20,404 bases of DNA, taken from NCBI GenBank assembly GCA_963743595.1, contig CAVURW010000173.1, positions 1 to 20,404 on the forward strand. Direction: 5' to 3'. Origin of the DNA: CAVURW01 sp963743595 (GTDB lineage Bacteria; Verrucomicrobiota; Verrucomicrobiia; Methylacidiphilales; UBA1321). Under the pieces are notes generated by a model. That model was not told where the DNA came from, made no database searches, and was given only the letters and a program-made list of their open reading frames with translations. The position numbers and the translations under genes are program-made. Positions 7,580 through 14,262 of this stretch are shown piece by piece. The number at the start of each line of letters is the position of its first letter. The first letter of the stretch is position 1.

Positions 7580-8140
7580 CTAAACCTTCAGCAGCTCGGC
7601 CTCTTTTGCTGCGAGCGCTTTATCGATCTTCTCGGAGTATTGATCGGTCAGCTTCTGCACTTCCTTTTCCGCACCCTCCAGCTGATCCTCTGTGATCTCG
7701 CCGGCCTTTTGGATCTTCTTAATCTCGTCCATGGCATGCCGACGGTTGGCGCGGACGCTCACTCGCCCTTCCTCTGCCATCTTCCGGGTTGCCTTCACCA
7801 AATCCTGGCGACGCTCTTCCGAGAGCGGCGGAATCGGCAAGCGGATCAATTTCCCATCAACTTGAGGCGTAATGCCCAGCTTCGATTCTTCCAAAGCTTT
7901 CCGAACGGCATCGACCGTTCCTCCGTCCCACGGCTGAATTAAAATCATGCGGGAATCGGGCGTGGTAATGGCCGCCAGCTCCTTCAAACGCATGTTGGAT
8001 CCATAGGCATCCACCATGATGTTCGTCACCAGGTCAGGAGAGGCTTTTCCCGTGCGCACCCCCGCAAATTCTTGAAGCACCACGTCTGTGCTCTTCTCCA
8101 TCTTCTCTTCGGTCTCTAACAAAATATCGTCCAGCGCCAT
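7580..8140 (-). CDS. frr: Ribosome recycling factor
   Basis: RRF works with EF-G to split the post-termination ribosome complex. Its 186 residues and the motif order are standard: LQEFAGVRTGKASPDLV (22-38), ITTPDSRMILIQPWD (58-72), LIRLPIPPLSEERRQDLVK (98-116), VSVRANRRHAMDEIKK (127-142) and a charged C-terminal helix. The ATG at 8140 is preceded by a short AGG-type site. recR follows three bases downstream. The more common neighbours pyrH and tsf are absent upstream, where a 269-base divergent intergenic region separates it from the exported-protein gene. Identification is secure. Confidence 0.96.
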   Translation of the reverse strand: MALDDILLETEEKMEKSTDVVLQEFAGVRTGKASPDLVTNIMVDAYGSNMRLKELAAITTPDSRMILIQPWDGGTVDAVRKALEESKLGITPQVDGKLIRLPIPPLSEERRQDLVKATRKMAEEGRVSVRANRRHAMDEIKKIQKAGEITEDQLEGAEKEVQKLTDQYSEKIDKALAAKEAELLKV

Positions 8141-8409
8141 AATAACCTGGAAGTGAACATCACCTTAAGCCCTGGGTCAAGGCCCATACAAGGAGAACGT
8201 GATTACAGACATGGAAGGGGCGATTTGTGCGGGGTCTGGGCAGGTTTTTGCTACTAAGCACTTTTTGCCTACACACCGAAAATGTCCTACAGGAACTTTT
8301 CTCACTAATTACAGAAAAATTAGATAAATCTACTTGCAATTCCGATATTTCTTCTTTTACGAGGCTGAAAGTTCTTGCCAAAAAGTAATGTCGGGCTAGA
8401 AATAGGGAC
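8141..8409. other. Divergent intergenic region between frr and the exported-protein gene
   Basis: A 269-base AT-richer region that should hold promoters for both flanking transcripts. On the minus strand TTGACC (8180-8175) and TTCACT (8157-8152) are 17 bases apart, but the implied transcription start is too close to frr to be convincing. On the plus side TTGCAA and TTACGA, 17 bases apart between about 8335 and 8365, make a weak candidate. No RNA gene or riboswitch fold was recognised. Confidence 0.4.
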
Positions 8410-9030
8410 ATGAAAAACTTCTTTAGAATCATCGTAACTGCACTGGCGCTGATGGCGCTTTTCGCAGCTCAAGACCCCGTGGAAGCCATGGTGCCTCCTT
8501 ACCTCGGCCCTCCCTTCACCTGCGCATCCGGCTATGTCATTTACTACCAACCCGTTATCTTCTTTGGATACACGGTTTGCTGGTTGATCATCTCGACGCC
8601 GATGATCGGACAAACCTGCATCGTCATGATTGACCCTGCCAATACCATCTCAGGATTCACAGAATACCTGGACGGTAATTTAGCGTACGTGGACATGGGG
8701 CCTGCTGCTTCCGCGCTCCCTCGGCTCTCCGGTCGTCAATGCATCTTCGCCGTTCTCGGTGCTTCCGTCGGTGGAGGCGGCGGCGGTGGTGGTCCGACTC
8801 CGACCCCTCCCCCGAATCCCGGCAACACCTCGTTCACCTACACGTACCATCACAATCACCACACCTATACTGAGACGCTGAATACCAGCTCGGGTGCAGG
8901 CATTGCTGCTACAGCTCCTGGAATGCCTCCTTCCATTCAGTCGCAATTGAGCGGCGGTGGCGGAGCCAATATGACCATCATCCCGATCAGCATCGTCAAA
9001 TATGTTATCGGTGGTCACGTCGGCCTGTAA
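8410..9030 (+). CDS. Small exported Gly/Pro/His-rich protein of unknown function
   Basis: I do not recognise this 206-residue protein. Residues 1-26 form a classic signal peptide: MKNFFR, a hydrophobic stretch to about 20, and likely cleavage after VEA. The mature N-terminal part (27-118) is rich in Tyr, Pro and Ile and contains four cysteines (38, 57, 70, 111), enough for two disulfides. An eight-glycine run at 121-128 joins a PTPTPPPNPG linker. Then comes an aromatic/His patch, TYTYHHNHHTYTETL (143-157), that could bind metal. A second GGGG segment (182-185) precedes a hydrophobic C-terminus. The gene stands alone between its own leader region and a strong terminator, so it is probably monocistronic. 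AGGG lies just before the ATG. A surface or envelope role is inferred from the signal peptide only. Confidence 0.75.
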   Translation: MKNFFRIIVTALALMALFAAQDPVEAMVPPYLGPPFTCASGYVIYYQPVIFFGYTVCWLIISTPMIGQTCIVMIDPANTISGFTEYLDGNLAYVDMGPAASALPRLSGRQCIFAVLGASVGGGGGGGGPTPTPPPNPGNTSFTYTYHHNHHTYTETLNTSSGAGIAATAPGMPPSIQSQLSGGGGANMTIIPISIVKYVIGGHVGL

Positions 9031-9049
9031 TCGAATTCGCTAGTTTAAG

Positions 9050-9090
9050 CGACCGTTCGGAGATCTTCTCTGGACGGTCGTTTTGTTTTT
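9050..9090 (+). terminator. Rho-independent terminator after the exported-protein gene
   Basis: The arms CGACCGTTC (9050-9058) and GGACGGTCG (9072-9080) form a nine-base stem with one G-T pair. The loop can add a short GAGA/TCTC helix (9060-9063 with 9067-9070). TTTTGTTTTT follows directly at 9081-9090. It lies 19 bases after the stop codon at 9030 and insulates the next two-gene cassette from readthrough. Confidence 0.88.
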
Positions 9091-9107
9091 ATGGAGGCTG
9101 GTCCACG

Positions 9108-9137
9108 TTACTTTATCCTCTGGGCGTTGCGAATAAT
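9108..9137 (+). promoter_or_regulatory. Possible promoter and operator of the Panacea cassette
   Basis: TTACTT (9108-9113) and AATAAT (9132-9137) are separated by 18 bases and resemble -35 and -10 boxes. The -10 is embedded in the inverted repeat GCGA-ATAA-TCGC (9129-9140), which could be an operator of the kind antitoxins bind. Transcription would begin near 9144, giving a nearly leaderless message for a GTG start at 9146 or a 17-base leader for the ATG at 9161. The palindrome is short and could be chance. Confidence 0.3.
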
Positions 9138-9145
9138 CGCGGTTT

Positions 9146-9718
9146 GTGCAAAGATTCCCTATGGATGTGCGGTTAAAATTCATTGAAAAGAAGGCGACTC
9201 AAGCCGCTGCTCATTTACTGAGATTGCGGGGTGGGCGGATGAGCTACCTGAAGTTGATCAAGCTAATGTATTTAGCTGACCGGGAAGCGCTTCTCCGCTG
9301 GGGACGCCCCATTAGCACCGATTGCTATGTCTCGATGGACAAAGGGCCGGTACTAAGTCGGGTTCTGGATTTAGCGACGGAAAGCTGCCAGCCGTCTCAA
9401 TGTTCATTTTGGTCCGAACAAATCAGCGAGCCAAGCCACTATGAGGTGGAACTAAAAGGCACTGTTTTAGATGAGGAGTTATCCGAAGCCGAGGTGGATC
9501 TGTTGAAAGAAATCTTCGAGAAATATGGACATTGGAGCCGATGGCAGCTTGTCGACTATACGCATAAGCTTGCCGAGTGGAAAAACCCCCGAGGCAGCGC
9601 CATCCCCATCACTTACAGAGAGATTCTAACGGCTGGCGGAAAGAGTGACCCCGAGATTACAGAGATTGAAGAGGAACTAGATTCTCTTAGCTACGCCAAC
9701 GCATTGCTTAACCCCTGA
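9146..9718 (+). CDS. Panacea (DUF4065)-domain protein, probable antitoxin
   Basis: A 190-residue protein with a Panacea/DUF4065 domain, known from phage GepA-like and SocA-like proteins and shown in PanAT systems to neutralise unrelated toxins encoded next door. Typical landmarks are KLIKLMYLADREALLRWGRP (36-55), STDCYVSMDKGPVLSRVLDL (57-76), and LVDYTHKLAEWKNP (135-148) with IPITYREIL (153-161). The N-terminal approximately 15 residues and a short acidic tail flank the domain. The partner gene starts eight bases downstream. The start is uncertain: GTG at 9146 or ATG at 9161 (residue 6), neither with a clear Shine-Dalgarno. A strong terminator upstream and its own weak promoter make the pair a self-contained cassette. 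Antitoxin function is inferred from domain and gene arrangement, not shown. Confidence 0.82.
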   Translation: MQRFPMDVRLKFIEKKATQAAAHLLRLRGGRMSYLKLIKLMYLADREALLRWGRPISTDCYVSMDKGPVLSRVLDLATESCQPSQCSFWSEQISEPSHYEVELKGTVLDEELSEAEVDLLKEIFEKYGHWSRWQLVDYTHKLAEWKNPRGSAIPITYREILTAGGKSDPEITEIEEELDSLSYANALLNP

Positions 9719-9726
9719 GATGGAAG

Positions 9727-10113
9727 ATGCCAAACTTAGGCGATGGTTTAATGATCCGGAAGCCAGGTGGGATCGAACATTTATGGATTCTTGTGACAAA
9801 ACCCGATCCAAGAAATGGCGAAGTGCTCCTCGTCAGCGTCACCACACAACGCCTTGATTCAGACAAAACGATTCTAAACGTAAACGACCACCCGTTCGTT
9901 AAACATCCTAGTATCGTCTACTACGCGGACGCGCAGATCACCAAGATATCAGCTATCGAGGCCGCCTTAAACAACGGAGCTATTCGTCCGCGCGATTCCG
10001 TTAGCACTCAGTTTCTGGCTCGGATTCAAGATGGTATTGGCCGTTCAGCGATGACTCCAAAAAAGATTAAGGATGCGTTTTTAAAGGCGCAAAGCGAAGG
10101 ACGAACTACCTAA
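9727..10113 (+). CDS. Small PemK/MazF-like protein, probable toxin partner
   Basis: A 128-residue protein whose first two thirds look like a compact all-beta barrel: GDGLMIRK (6-12), EHLWILVTKP (17-26), GEVLLVSVTT (31-40) and DHPFVKHPSIVYYADAQI (54-71). The order (opening GD, strand with VLV, strand ending in T-T, then a DHPF...S..Y element) resembles PemK/MazF-like SH3-fold proteins found in toxin-antitoxin loci. A helical tail follows (about 76-123). It lacks a sharp match to canonical MazF catalytic motifs, so RNase activity cannot be asserted. It lies eight bases after the Panacea gene, and GAG at the stop codon of that gene is the only ribosome-binding candidate, suggesting coupled translation with less toxin than antitoxin. 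The family call is by pattern and is moderately sure. Confidence 0.6.
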   Translation: MPNLGDGLMIRKPGGIEHLWILVTKPDPRNGEVLLVSVTTQRLDSDKTILNVNDHPFVKHPSIVYYADAQITKISAIEAALNNGAIRPRDSVSTQFLARIQDGIGRSAMTPKKIKDAFLKAQSEGRTT

Positions 10114-10252
10114 ATTAGATTAGCCAACCAGCTTAACCAAACGCGGCAGCCTCCCATTAGTTAACCTTATTTCGCCAGCGCCTTACCCTTTTCTCGTAAA
10201 AGATTGCTCACCACGCATTTGTAACCTTGTCGACCTGTGATAGGCTTCTCAG
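10114..10252. other. Intergenic region before folE2
   Basis: A 139-base gap between the Panacea cassette and folE2. No convincing terminator, Zur-type box (a common regulator of folE2) or riboswitch was seen. The T-rich segment CCTTATTTCGCC...CCTTACCC contains no clear hexamer pair. A promoter is expected here because the downstream gene is a housekeeping enzyme, but I cannot point to it. Confidence 0.3.
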
Positions 10253-11056
10253 ATGAGCGCTTCTGCCCATTCATCACCCACCAAGGAACTTGCGGACTGT
10301 CAAAGTCAGCCGGATCATCGGCGACTTCGCATCGATAAAGTCGGTGTCCGTGGTCTATTGCATCCCATTGAAGTCCGCGACAAAAACAACCTCGTTCAAG
10401 ATACGGTCGCCAAGCTGAGTTTGCTGGTCGATCTTCCTCAAGACTTTAAAGGCACGCACATGAGCCGTTTTGTGGAAGTGCTCAATGCCCACGGTCGCCT
10501 CGTTCATGTGGAGAATCTTCCCACGATGCTGGCGGAATTGCAGCGCCGACTTCATGCGCAAGTCGCGCACATCGAGATGGAATTTCCCTACTTCATGGAA
10601 AAAGAGGCCCCTGTTTCGAAAGCGAAAGGGTTGGTCGATTATCATGTGAAGTTTGATGTGGCCGCTCATGGTTCCGAGATGACCATGACGGTGACGGTCA
10701 CCGTTCCCGTAACCACTCTCTGCCCGTGCTCGAAAGCGATCAGCGCTTACGGAGCGCACAACCAGCGGGGCTACGTCACCTTGGCGCTTCGCTCCATAAA
10801 CCCCATTTGGATCGAAGATCAGATCGCTTTGATTGAGGCCTCTGCCAGTTCCGAGATCTTTTCCCTGCTCAAGCGGCCTGATGAGAAATACGTCACCGAG
10901 CGAGCCTATGATAACCCGGTATTCGTGGAGGACTTGGTGCGTAATGTGGCCGTGCGTTGCAATGCGCACGCAGACATCACCTGGTACCGTGTGGAAGCGG
11001 AAAACATGGAGAGCATCCATAATCACTCGGCTTACGCGATGATCGAGAAGCCGTAG
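10253..11056 (+). CDS. folE2: GTP cyclohydrolase FolE2 (type IB)
   Basis: GTP cyclohydrolase IB converts GTP to dihydroneopterin triphosphate, the first step of folate and queuosine-type deazapurine synthesis. The 267 residues carry the family hallmarks: KVGVRGLLHPI (29-39), GTHMSRFVEVL (67-77), TTLCPCSKAIS (154-164) with the metal-ligand Cys, GAHNQRG (167-173), and the C-terminal ESIHNHSAYA (253-262). FolE2 is structurally unlike the FolE family and can use metals other than zinc, which is why many bacteria induce it when zinc is scarce; no Zur box is visible here. The first 22 residues are a variable polar tail. hscB follows 18 bases later. Identification is secure. Confidence 0.95.
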   Translation: MSASAHSSPTKELADCQSQPDHRRLRIDKVGVRGLLHPIEVRDKNNLVQDTVAKLSLLVDLPQDFKGTHMSRFVEVLNAHGRLVHVENLPTMLAELQRRLHAQVAHIEMEFPYFMEKEAPVSKAKGLVDYHVKFDVAAHGSEMTMTVTVTVPVTTLCPCSKAISAYGAHNQRGYVTLALRSINPIWIEDQIALIEASASSEIFSLLKRPDEKYVTERAYDNPVFVEDLVRNVAVRCNAHADITWYRVEAENMESIHNHSAYAMIEKP

Positions 11057-11074
11057 GGTGCTCGTGTAGACCTC

Positions 11075-11704
11075 ATGTCTAATCCCTTTCTGATCCTGGG
11101 TTTGCCGATTTCTCCGGCTATCGATCTCGCCGCTCTTGAGCAACTCTACACGACTGCCACGTCACAGAATCACCCAGACAAGTTCCGCGCCGGTTCTTCC
11201 GAATCACGCCAAGAAGCGGAGACGCGTTTCATGGAGATCAATCGCGCGTACCAGACGCTGAGTGATCCCAAACAGCGCCTCCTGTTCCTCTACGAATTTG
11301 CGACTGGTACCCGCCCGCCAGATATTCAACGCATCCCGCCCGGCACGATGGATCTATTCGTGGAAGTGGGGCAATTTTGCAAAGCGGTCGATGAGTTCTT
11401 TCAGAGACGCGCCTCGGCCTCCGGAGCGCTCGCCAAAGCGGGGTTTCTGCGGGAAGGCCTCGCCTTCCAAGATCGACTCGTGAGCCTGCGGAAAAAGCTC
11501 GTTGCCTGGACCGATTCGCTGAACCGAGAAATCGCCGATTTAGAGGCTTCCTGGCCCACGATTTCGAATGCGGACGAGTTGAAATCGAGCCTCCAGAAAG
11601 ACCAAATCTCGAAGCTGGAAGCCCTTTATCGAAAATTTTCTTACGTCGCTCGATGGCAACATCAGCTCGAAGAAAGAGAAGTGCAAATCATCTCTGAAAT
11701 GTAG
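11075..11704 (+). CDS. hscB: HscB-like iron-sulfur co-chaperone (J-domain protein)
   Basis: A 209-residue J-protein resembling HscB, which delivers the iron-sulfur scaffold to a specialised Hsp70 (HscA) and stimulates its ATPase. The J-domain occupies about residues 4-75, with the HPD tripeptide at 33-35 in NHPDKF; HPDKF is the HscB form of the motif. Helix IV-like segment INRAYQTLSDPKQRLLFLYE (55-74) follows. The C-terminal half (about 90-209) is helical and charged, fitting the HscB oligomerisation domain. It starts 18 bases after folE2 and is probably in the same transcript. No hscA, iscU, iscS or fdx is in the window, so the specific Hsp70 partner is unseen. A generic DnaJ-like protein is the alternative, but it would lack this C-terminal domain. 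Confidence 0.8.
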   Translation: MSNPFLILGLPISPAIDLAALEQLYTTATSQNHPDKFRAGSSESRQEAETRFMEINRAYQTLSDPKQRLLFLYEFATGTRPPDIQRIPPGTMDLFVEVGQFCKAVDEFFQRRASASGALAKAGFLREGLAFQDRLVSLRKKLVAWTDSLNREIADLEASWPTISNADELKSSLQKDQISKLEALYRKFSYVARWQHQLEEREVQIISEM

Positions 11705-11822
11705 CTTTTTCTCCAACCTGGACTAAATTAGAACAATTTATTTACTGGACAATTTGACTATCCGTAATCGCAGTTTGAGCGTGTGTTTTCTAAGGTAGTC
11801 GTCTAATTTCCAGCGTAAGGGT

Positions 11823-14258
11823 ATGAACCAGAGAAATTTGCGGATGCGCGCCGTCGTCGTCGTGACCATCGTACTGACGTATCTGGTCGTAGAAAACTCG
11901 TGTCGCGCGGAAGATTTGCCTCTGAAAGGTGCGCCTCTCGAGAAGAGCGATATAGAAACCGCGCAGGCCGTTCCCTTGGCTGTCCAAGACCCGAGTGGTG
12001 GCATCTCCATCGTTAAAGTTCGCCTGCACTGGGTTCCGGGTGAAGAGGCCAGTTCGCTCGAAGACGCCACGAGCATCACTCTCGATGGTACGCCTCCCGA
12101 TTTCCCCAGCGCCGGGATCTTTACGGCTCAACTCTGGAATGCCTCGCTCGCCTCTGCAATCGCCTGGCAGGAACCGTGGATTTTCGCGCATTGGAAAATT
12201 AATGACACTCCCGCTACGGATGGTACCGGAGTCGAAGCCGGTCTGGCGGTGGGCATGATCACCACGTCGGCACGTCGGAAATTTCCCGATAACACGATCG
12301 TCATCGCGAGCATCAATCCTGACGGATCACTCGGTGCCGTTCCCAAGCTCCAAGCCCGAATCCAGGCGGCCGCTATGGCCGGTTACAAGACGGTGGTCAT
12401 CGCAAACTTGCAACGATTTGATACCGGGCCCGCTGGTGAGGTCATTAACATCGTCCGGGAAGCTAACGCGATCGGCGTGAATTGCATCGTTGCCGATACC
12501 GTCGTGGAAGCGACCCAGAAAATCATGGGCGATCCCCTCCCCGCAGTGAACATCCCCGAGCGCGTCCCGGTCTACAGCCAAGAGGTTTCCGGTTATCTGG
12601 ACGACAACGCGAAACGCATGCAAGACGCTGTTTCAAACCAGCTACGATTCGCCCCGCCAGAAACCGATTTGGACCACTTTCCCCCGTTTCTTGCGGCGAA
12701 GTGGAGGGAAATTCGCAATCTTTACCAAACGGGTCAAGCCGCCTACCGCGCGGGCCAGCTCTACCCCGCCTACTGCGATTTCGCCTTAGCTGATGCTGAG
12801 TTCGCCGGCGCGAACACAGCGGCTCTGAGCAACAAAGAAGATTTCGACGTCAAAAATGCAATTTCCGCTTCTGATGACCTCCGTAAATCGATTAGCGACC
12901 TGCTGGTCCACCCGCCAGAGGATCAGCCCTTTCTCAAGAACGGCCTACTCGTCGCAGAACTGGCGGATTGGGTTTACTCGGTTCAGTCGCCCGTCGAAGG
13001 GGCAGAGATGCTGGTGAAGCAAACGTTCTCGCAACGAACGGACGCCACGCCCGAGGAGCAAACGGCGGCACGGGTTCGCCTCGTCTTCGCCATTGAAACG
13101 GCCAAGCATCAAATGCAAGAGGCACCGTTCTTTGTGGGTCTCCTAGCTCAAATCAAGGGGGATACCATCGCAGTCGAGACCAACGGAAATTCGTATTACA
13201 GCCAACTGCTTCCGGTGGAGCTCGCGGCGGCTCAGCTTTTCGCTCAGAGAATGCGATCGCAGGTGCCCGATATCGGAACTGGCCTGCTCTTTGATTATCG
13301 ATTGGCCAGCTATGCCCAGTCCGTTCGTAAGACAAAAGCCGTTTGGGAAGCGCGTTTACGCCAGCGGGAAATTGCCAATGCGGAGAAGACCGCGCAGCAG
13401 AACGCGGATGACGTGATCACACAACCCGTCAGCGCCACTTCTTCCGTCGCGTTTGACCCCGGCAATACCTTTGCACCGCCCAAATCGACCGTCTACTCAT
13501 CTGCACCGGAACAGCTCACACAAACGGCTCAGTGCCTCTCCTGGGTTAACGATGATTGCGAGATCAACGTGCTGAACCAGAAGTATCTGGAGCTGAAGGG
13601 TTGGATGGATCGAAACACCTTCGAATGGCACGTCCAGGATCGCCCGAAGCTCGATCAAATGCTCACGCTGGCGGAAGCAGATGCCCGGTTTGGGATCAGC
13701 ATGGCCGCGAAGTCCGGCATCGATACGTCCCTGCTCTCCATGATTTATGAACGCGCTCGCGCACTCCGCACCCGCCCGGATGACAGTTCCGGCTTGGAAG
13801 CACTCCGCAATTTCTGGCGCTGCTCTCTCTTAGGCAACCTCGCCTACCAGCTCTCCTACACGCCCAAGGCCAAGCCCGTAATCATGCCGGGCGTTTCACC
13901 GGCGAACAATCCCGCTCCCCACCCTGTCGCAGCAACACCGAAGCCGACTCCCAAGCCGCTGCCGCCCCAACCGATAGCCGCTCACACGCCCGTTCCTCCT
14001 GCTCCGGTTCCGACTCTGGACATCAATAGTATCCCTGTCGCGCCAATCGCTCCTGTGGCCACTCAAGCAACCATTACCCAGGCCCCGGCAATCTCTGCGC
14101 CACCCACTCAAGCCCCAGCGGGTGTTCCGACGAACCCAAATGAGCAAAACATCCCGGTCGCTCCCGTAGCGGTGCCGGATGCGGGTGCTAATCCGCCTGC
14201 GGTTCCCCAGACCACTCCCGTACCGCCTGCACCTGTACCAGCCCAACCCGCCCAGTAG
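11823..14258 (+). CDS. Secreted protein with degenerate Lon-type (S16) domain and proline-rich tail
   Basis: An 811-residue exported protein. Residues 1-29 are a signal peptide (MNQRNLRMR, hydrophobic core, cleavage near CRAE). Residues about 55-238 resemble the Lon protease domain: DTPATDGTGVEAGLAVGM (128-145), TIVIASINPDGSLGAV (158-173), RIQAAAMAGYKTVVIA (179-194) and the closing NCIVADTVVEATQKIM (220-235). Where Lon has the nucleophile in GPSAG, this protein has VEAG, with Glu138. The catalytic Lys position falls on Arg179 or, with a gap, on Lys175. It is therefore probably proteolytically inactive. A PSAG at 95-98 lies too far upstream to fit. Residues 240-680 are mostly helical, with no recognised family. 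Residues 681-811 are a Pro/Ala/Thr-rich tail that may cross the envelope. AAGGG precedes the ATG. The ABC ATPase gene begins four bases after its stop. Confidence 0.7.
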   Translation: MNQRNLRMRAVVVVTIVLTYLVVENSCRAEDLPLKGAPLEKSDIETAQAVPLAVQDPSGGISIVKVRLHWVPGEEASSLEDATSITLDGTPPDFPSAGIFTAQLWNASLASAIAWQEPWIFAHWKINDTPATDGTGVEAGLAVGMITTSARRKFPDNTIVIASINPDGSLGAVPKLQARIQAAAMAGYKTVVIANLQRFDTGPAGEVINIVREANAIGVNCIVADTVVEATQKIMGDPLPAVNIPERVPVYSQEVSGYLDDNAKRMQDAVSNQLRFAPPETDLDHFPPFLAAKWREIRNLYQTGQAAYRAGQLYPAYCDFALADAEFAGANTAALSNKEDFDVKNAISASDDLRKSISDLLVHPPEDQPFLKNGLLVAELADWVYSVQSPVEGAEMLVKQTFSQRTDATPEEQTAARVRLVFAIETAKHQMQEAPFFVGLLAQIKGDTIAVETNGNSYYSQLLPVELAAAQLFAQRMRSQVPDIGTGLLFDYRLASYAQSVRKTKAVWEARLRQREIANAEKTAQQNADDVITQPVSATSSVAFDPGNTFAPPKSTVYSSAPEQLTQTAQCLSWVNDDCEINVLNQKYLELKGWMDRNTFEWHVQDRPKLDQMLTLAEADARFGISMAAKSGIDTSLLSMIYERARALRTRPDDSSGLEALRNFWRCSLLGNLAYQLSYTPKAKPVIMPGVSPANNPAPHPVAATPKPTPKPLPPQPIAAHTPVPPAPVPTLDINSIPVAPIAPVATQATITQAPAISAPPTQAPAGVPTNPNEQNIPVAPVAVPDAGANPPAVPQTTPVPPAPVPAQPAQ

Positions 14259-14262
14259 CCCC

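Noticed and set aside
10355..11143. Long minus-strand open frame opposite folE2
   Set aside because: It is an antisense shadow of a clearly conserved gene; the translated peptide shows no family pattern and has no ribosome binding site or neighbours.
12105..12116. PSAG at residues 95-98 of the 811-residue protein as the Lon nucleophile
   Set aside because: The following segments TIVIASINPDGSLGAV and AGYKTVVIA align at the normal distance only if VEAG (137-140) is the nucleophile site; PSAG would be about 40 residues too early. Kept as the rival reading in the findings.
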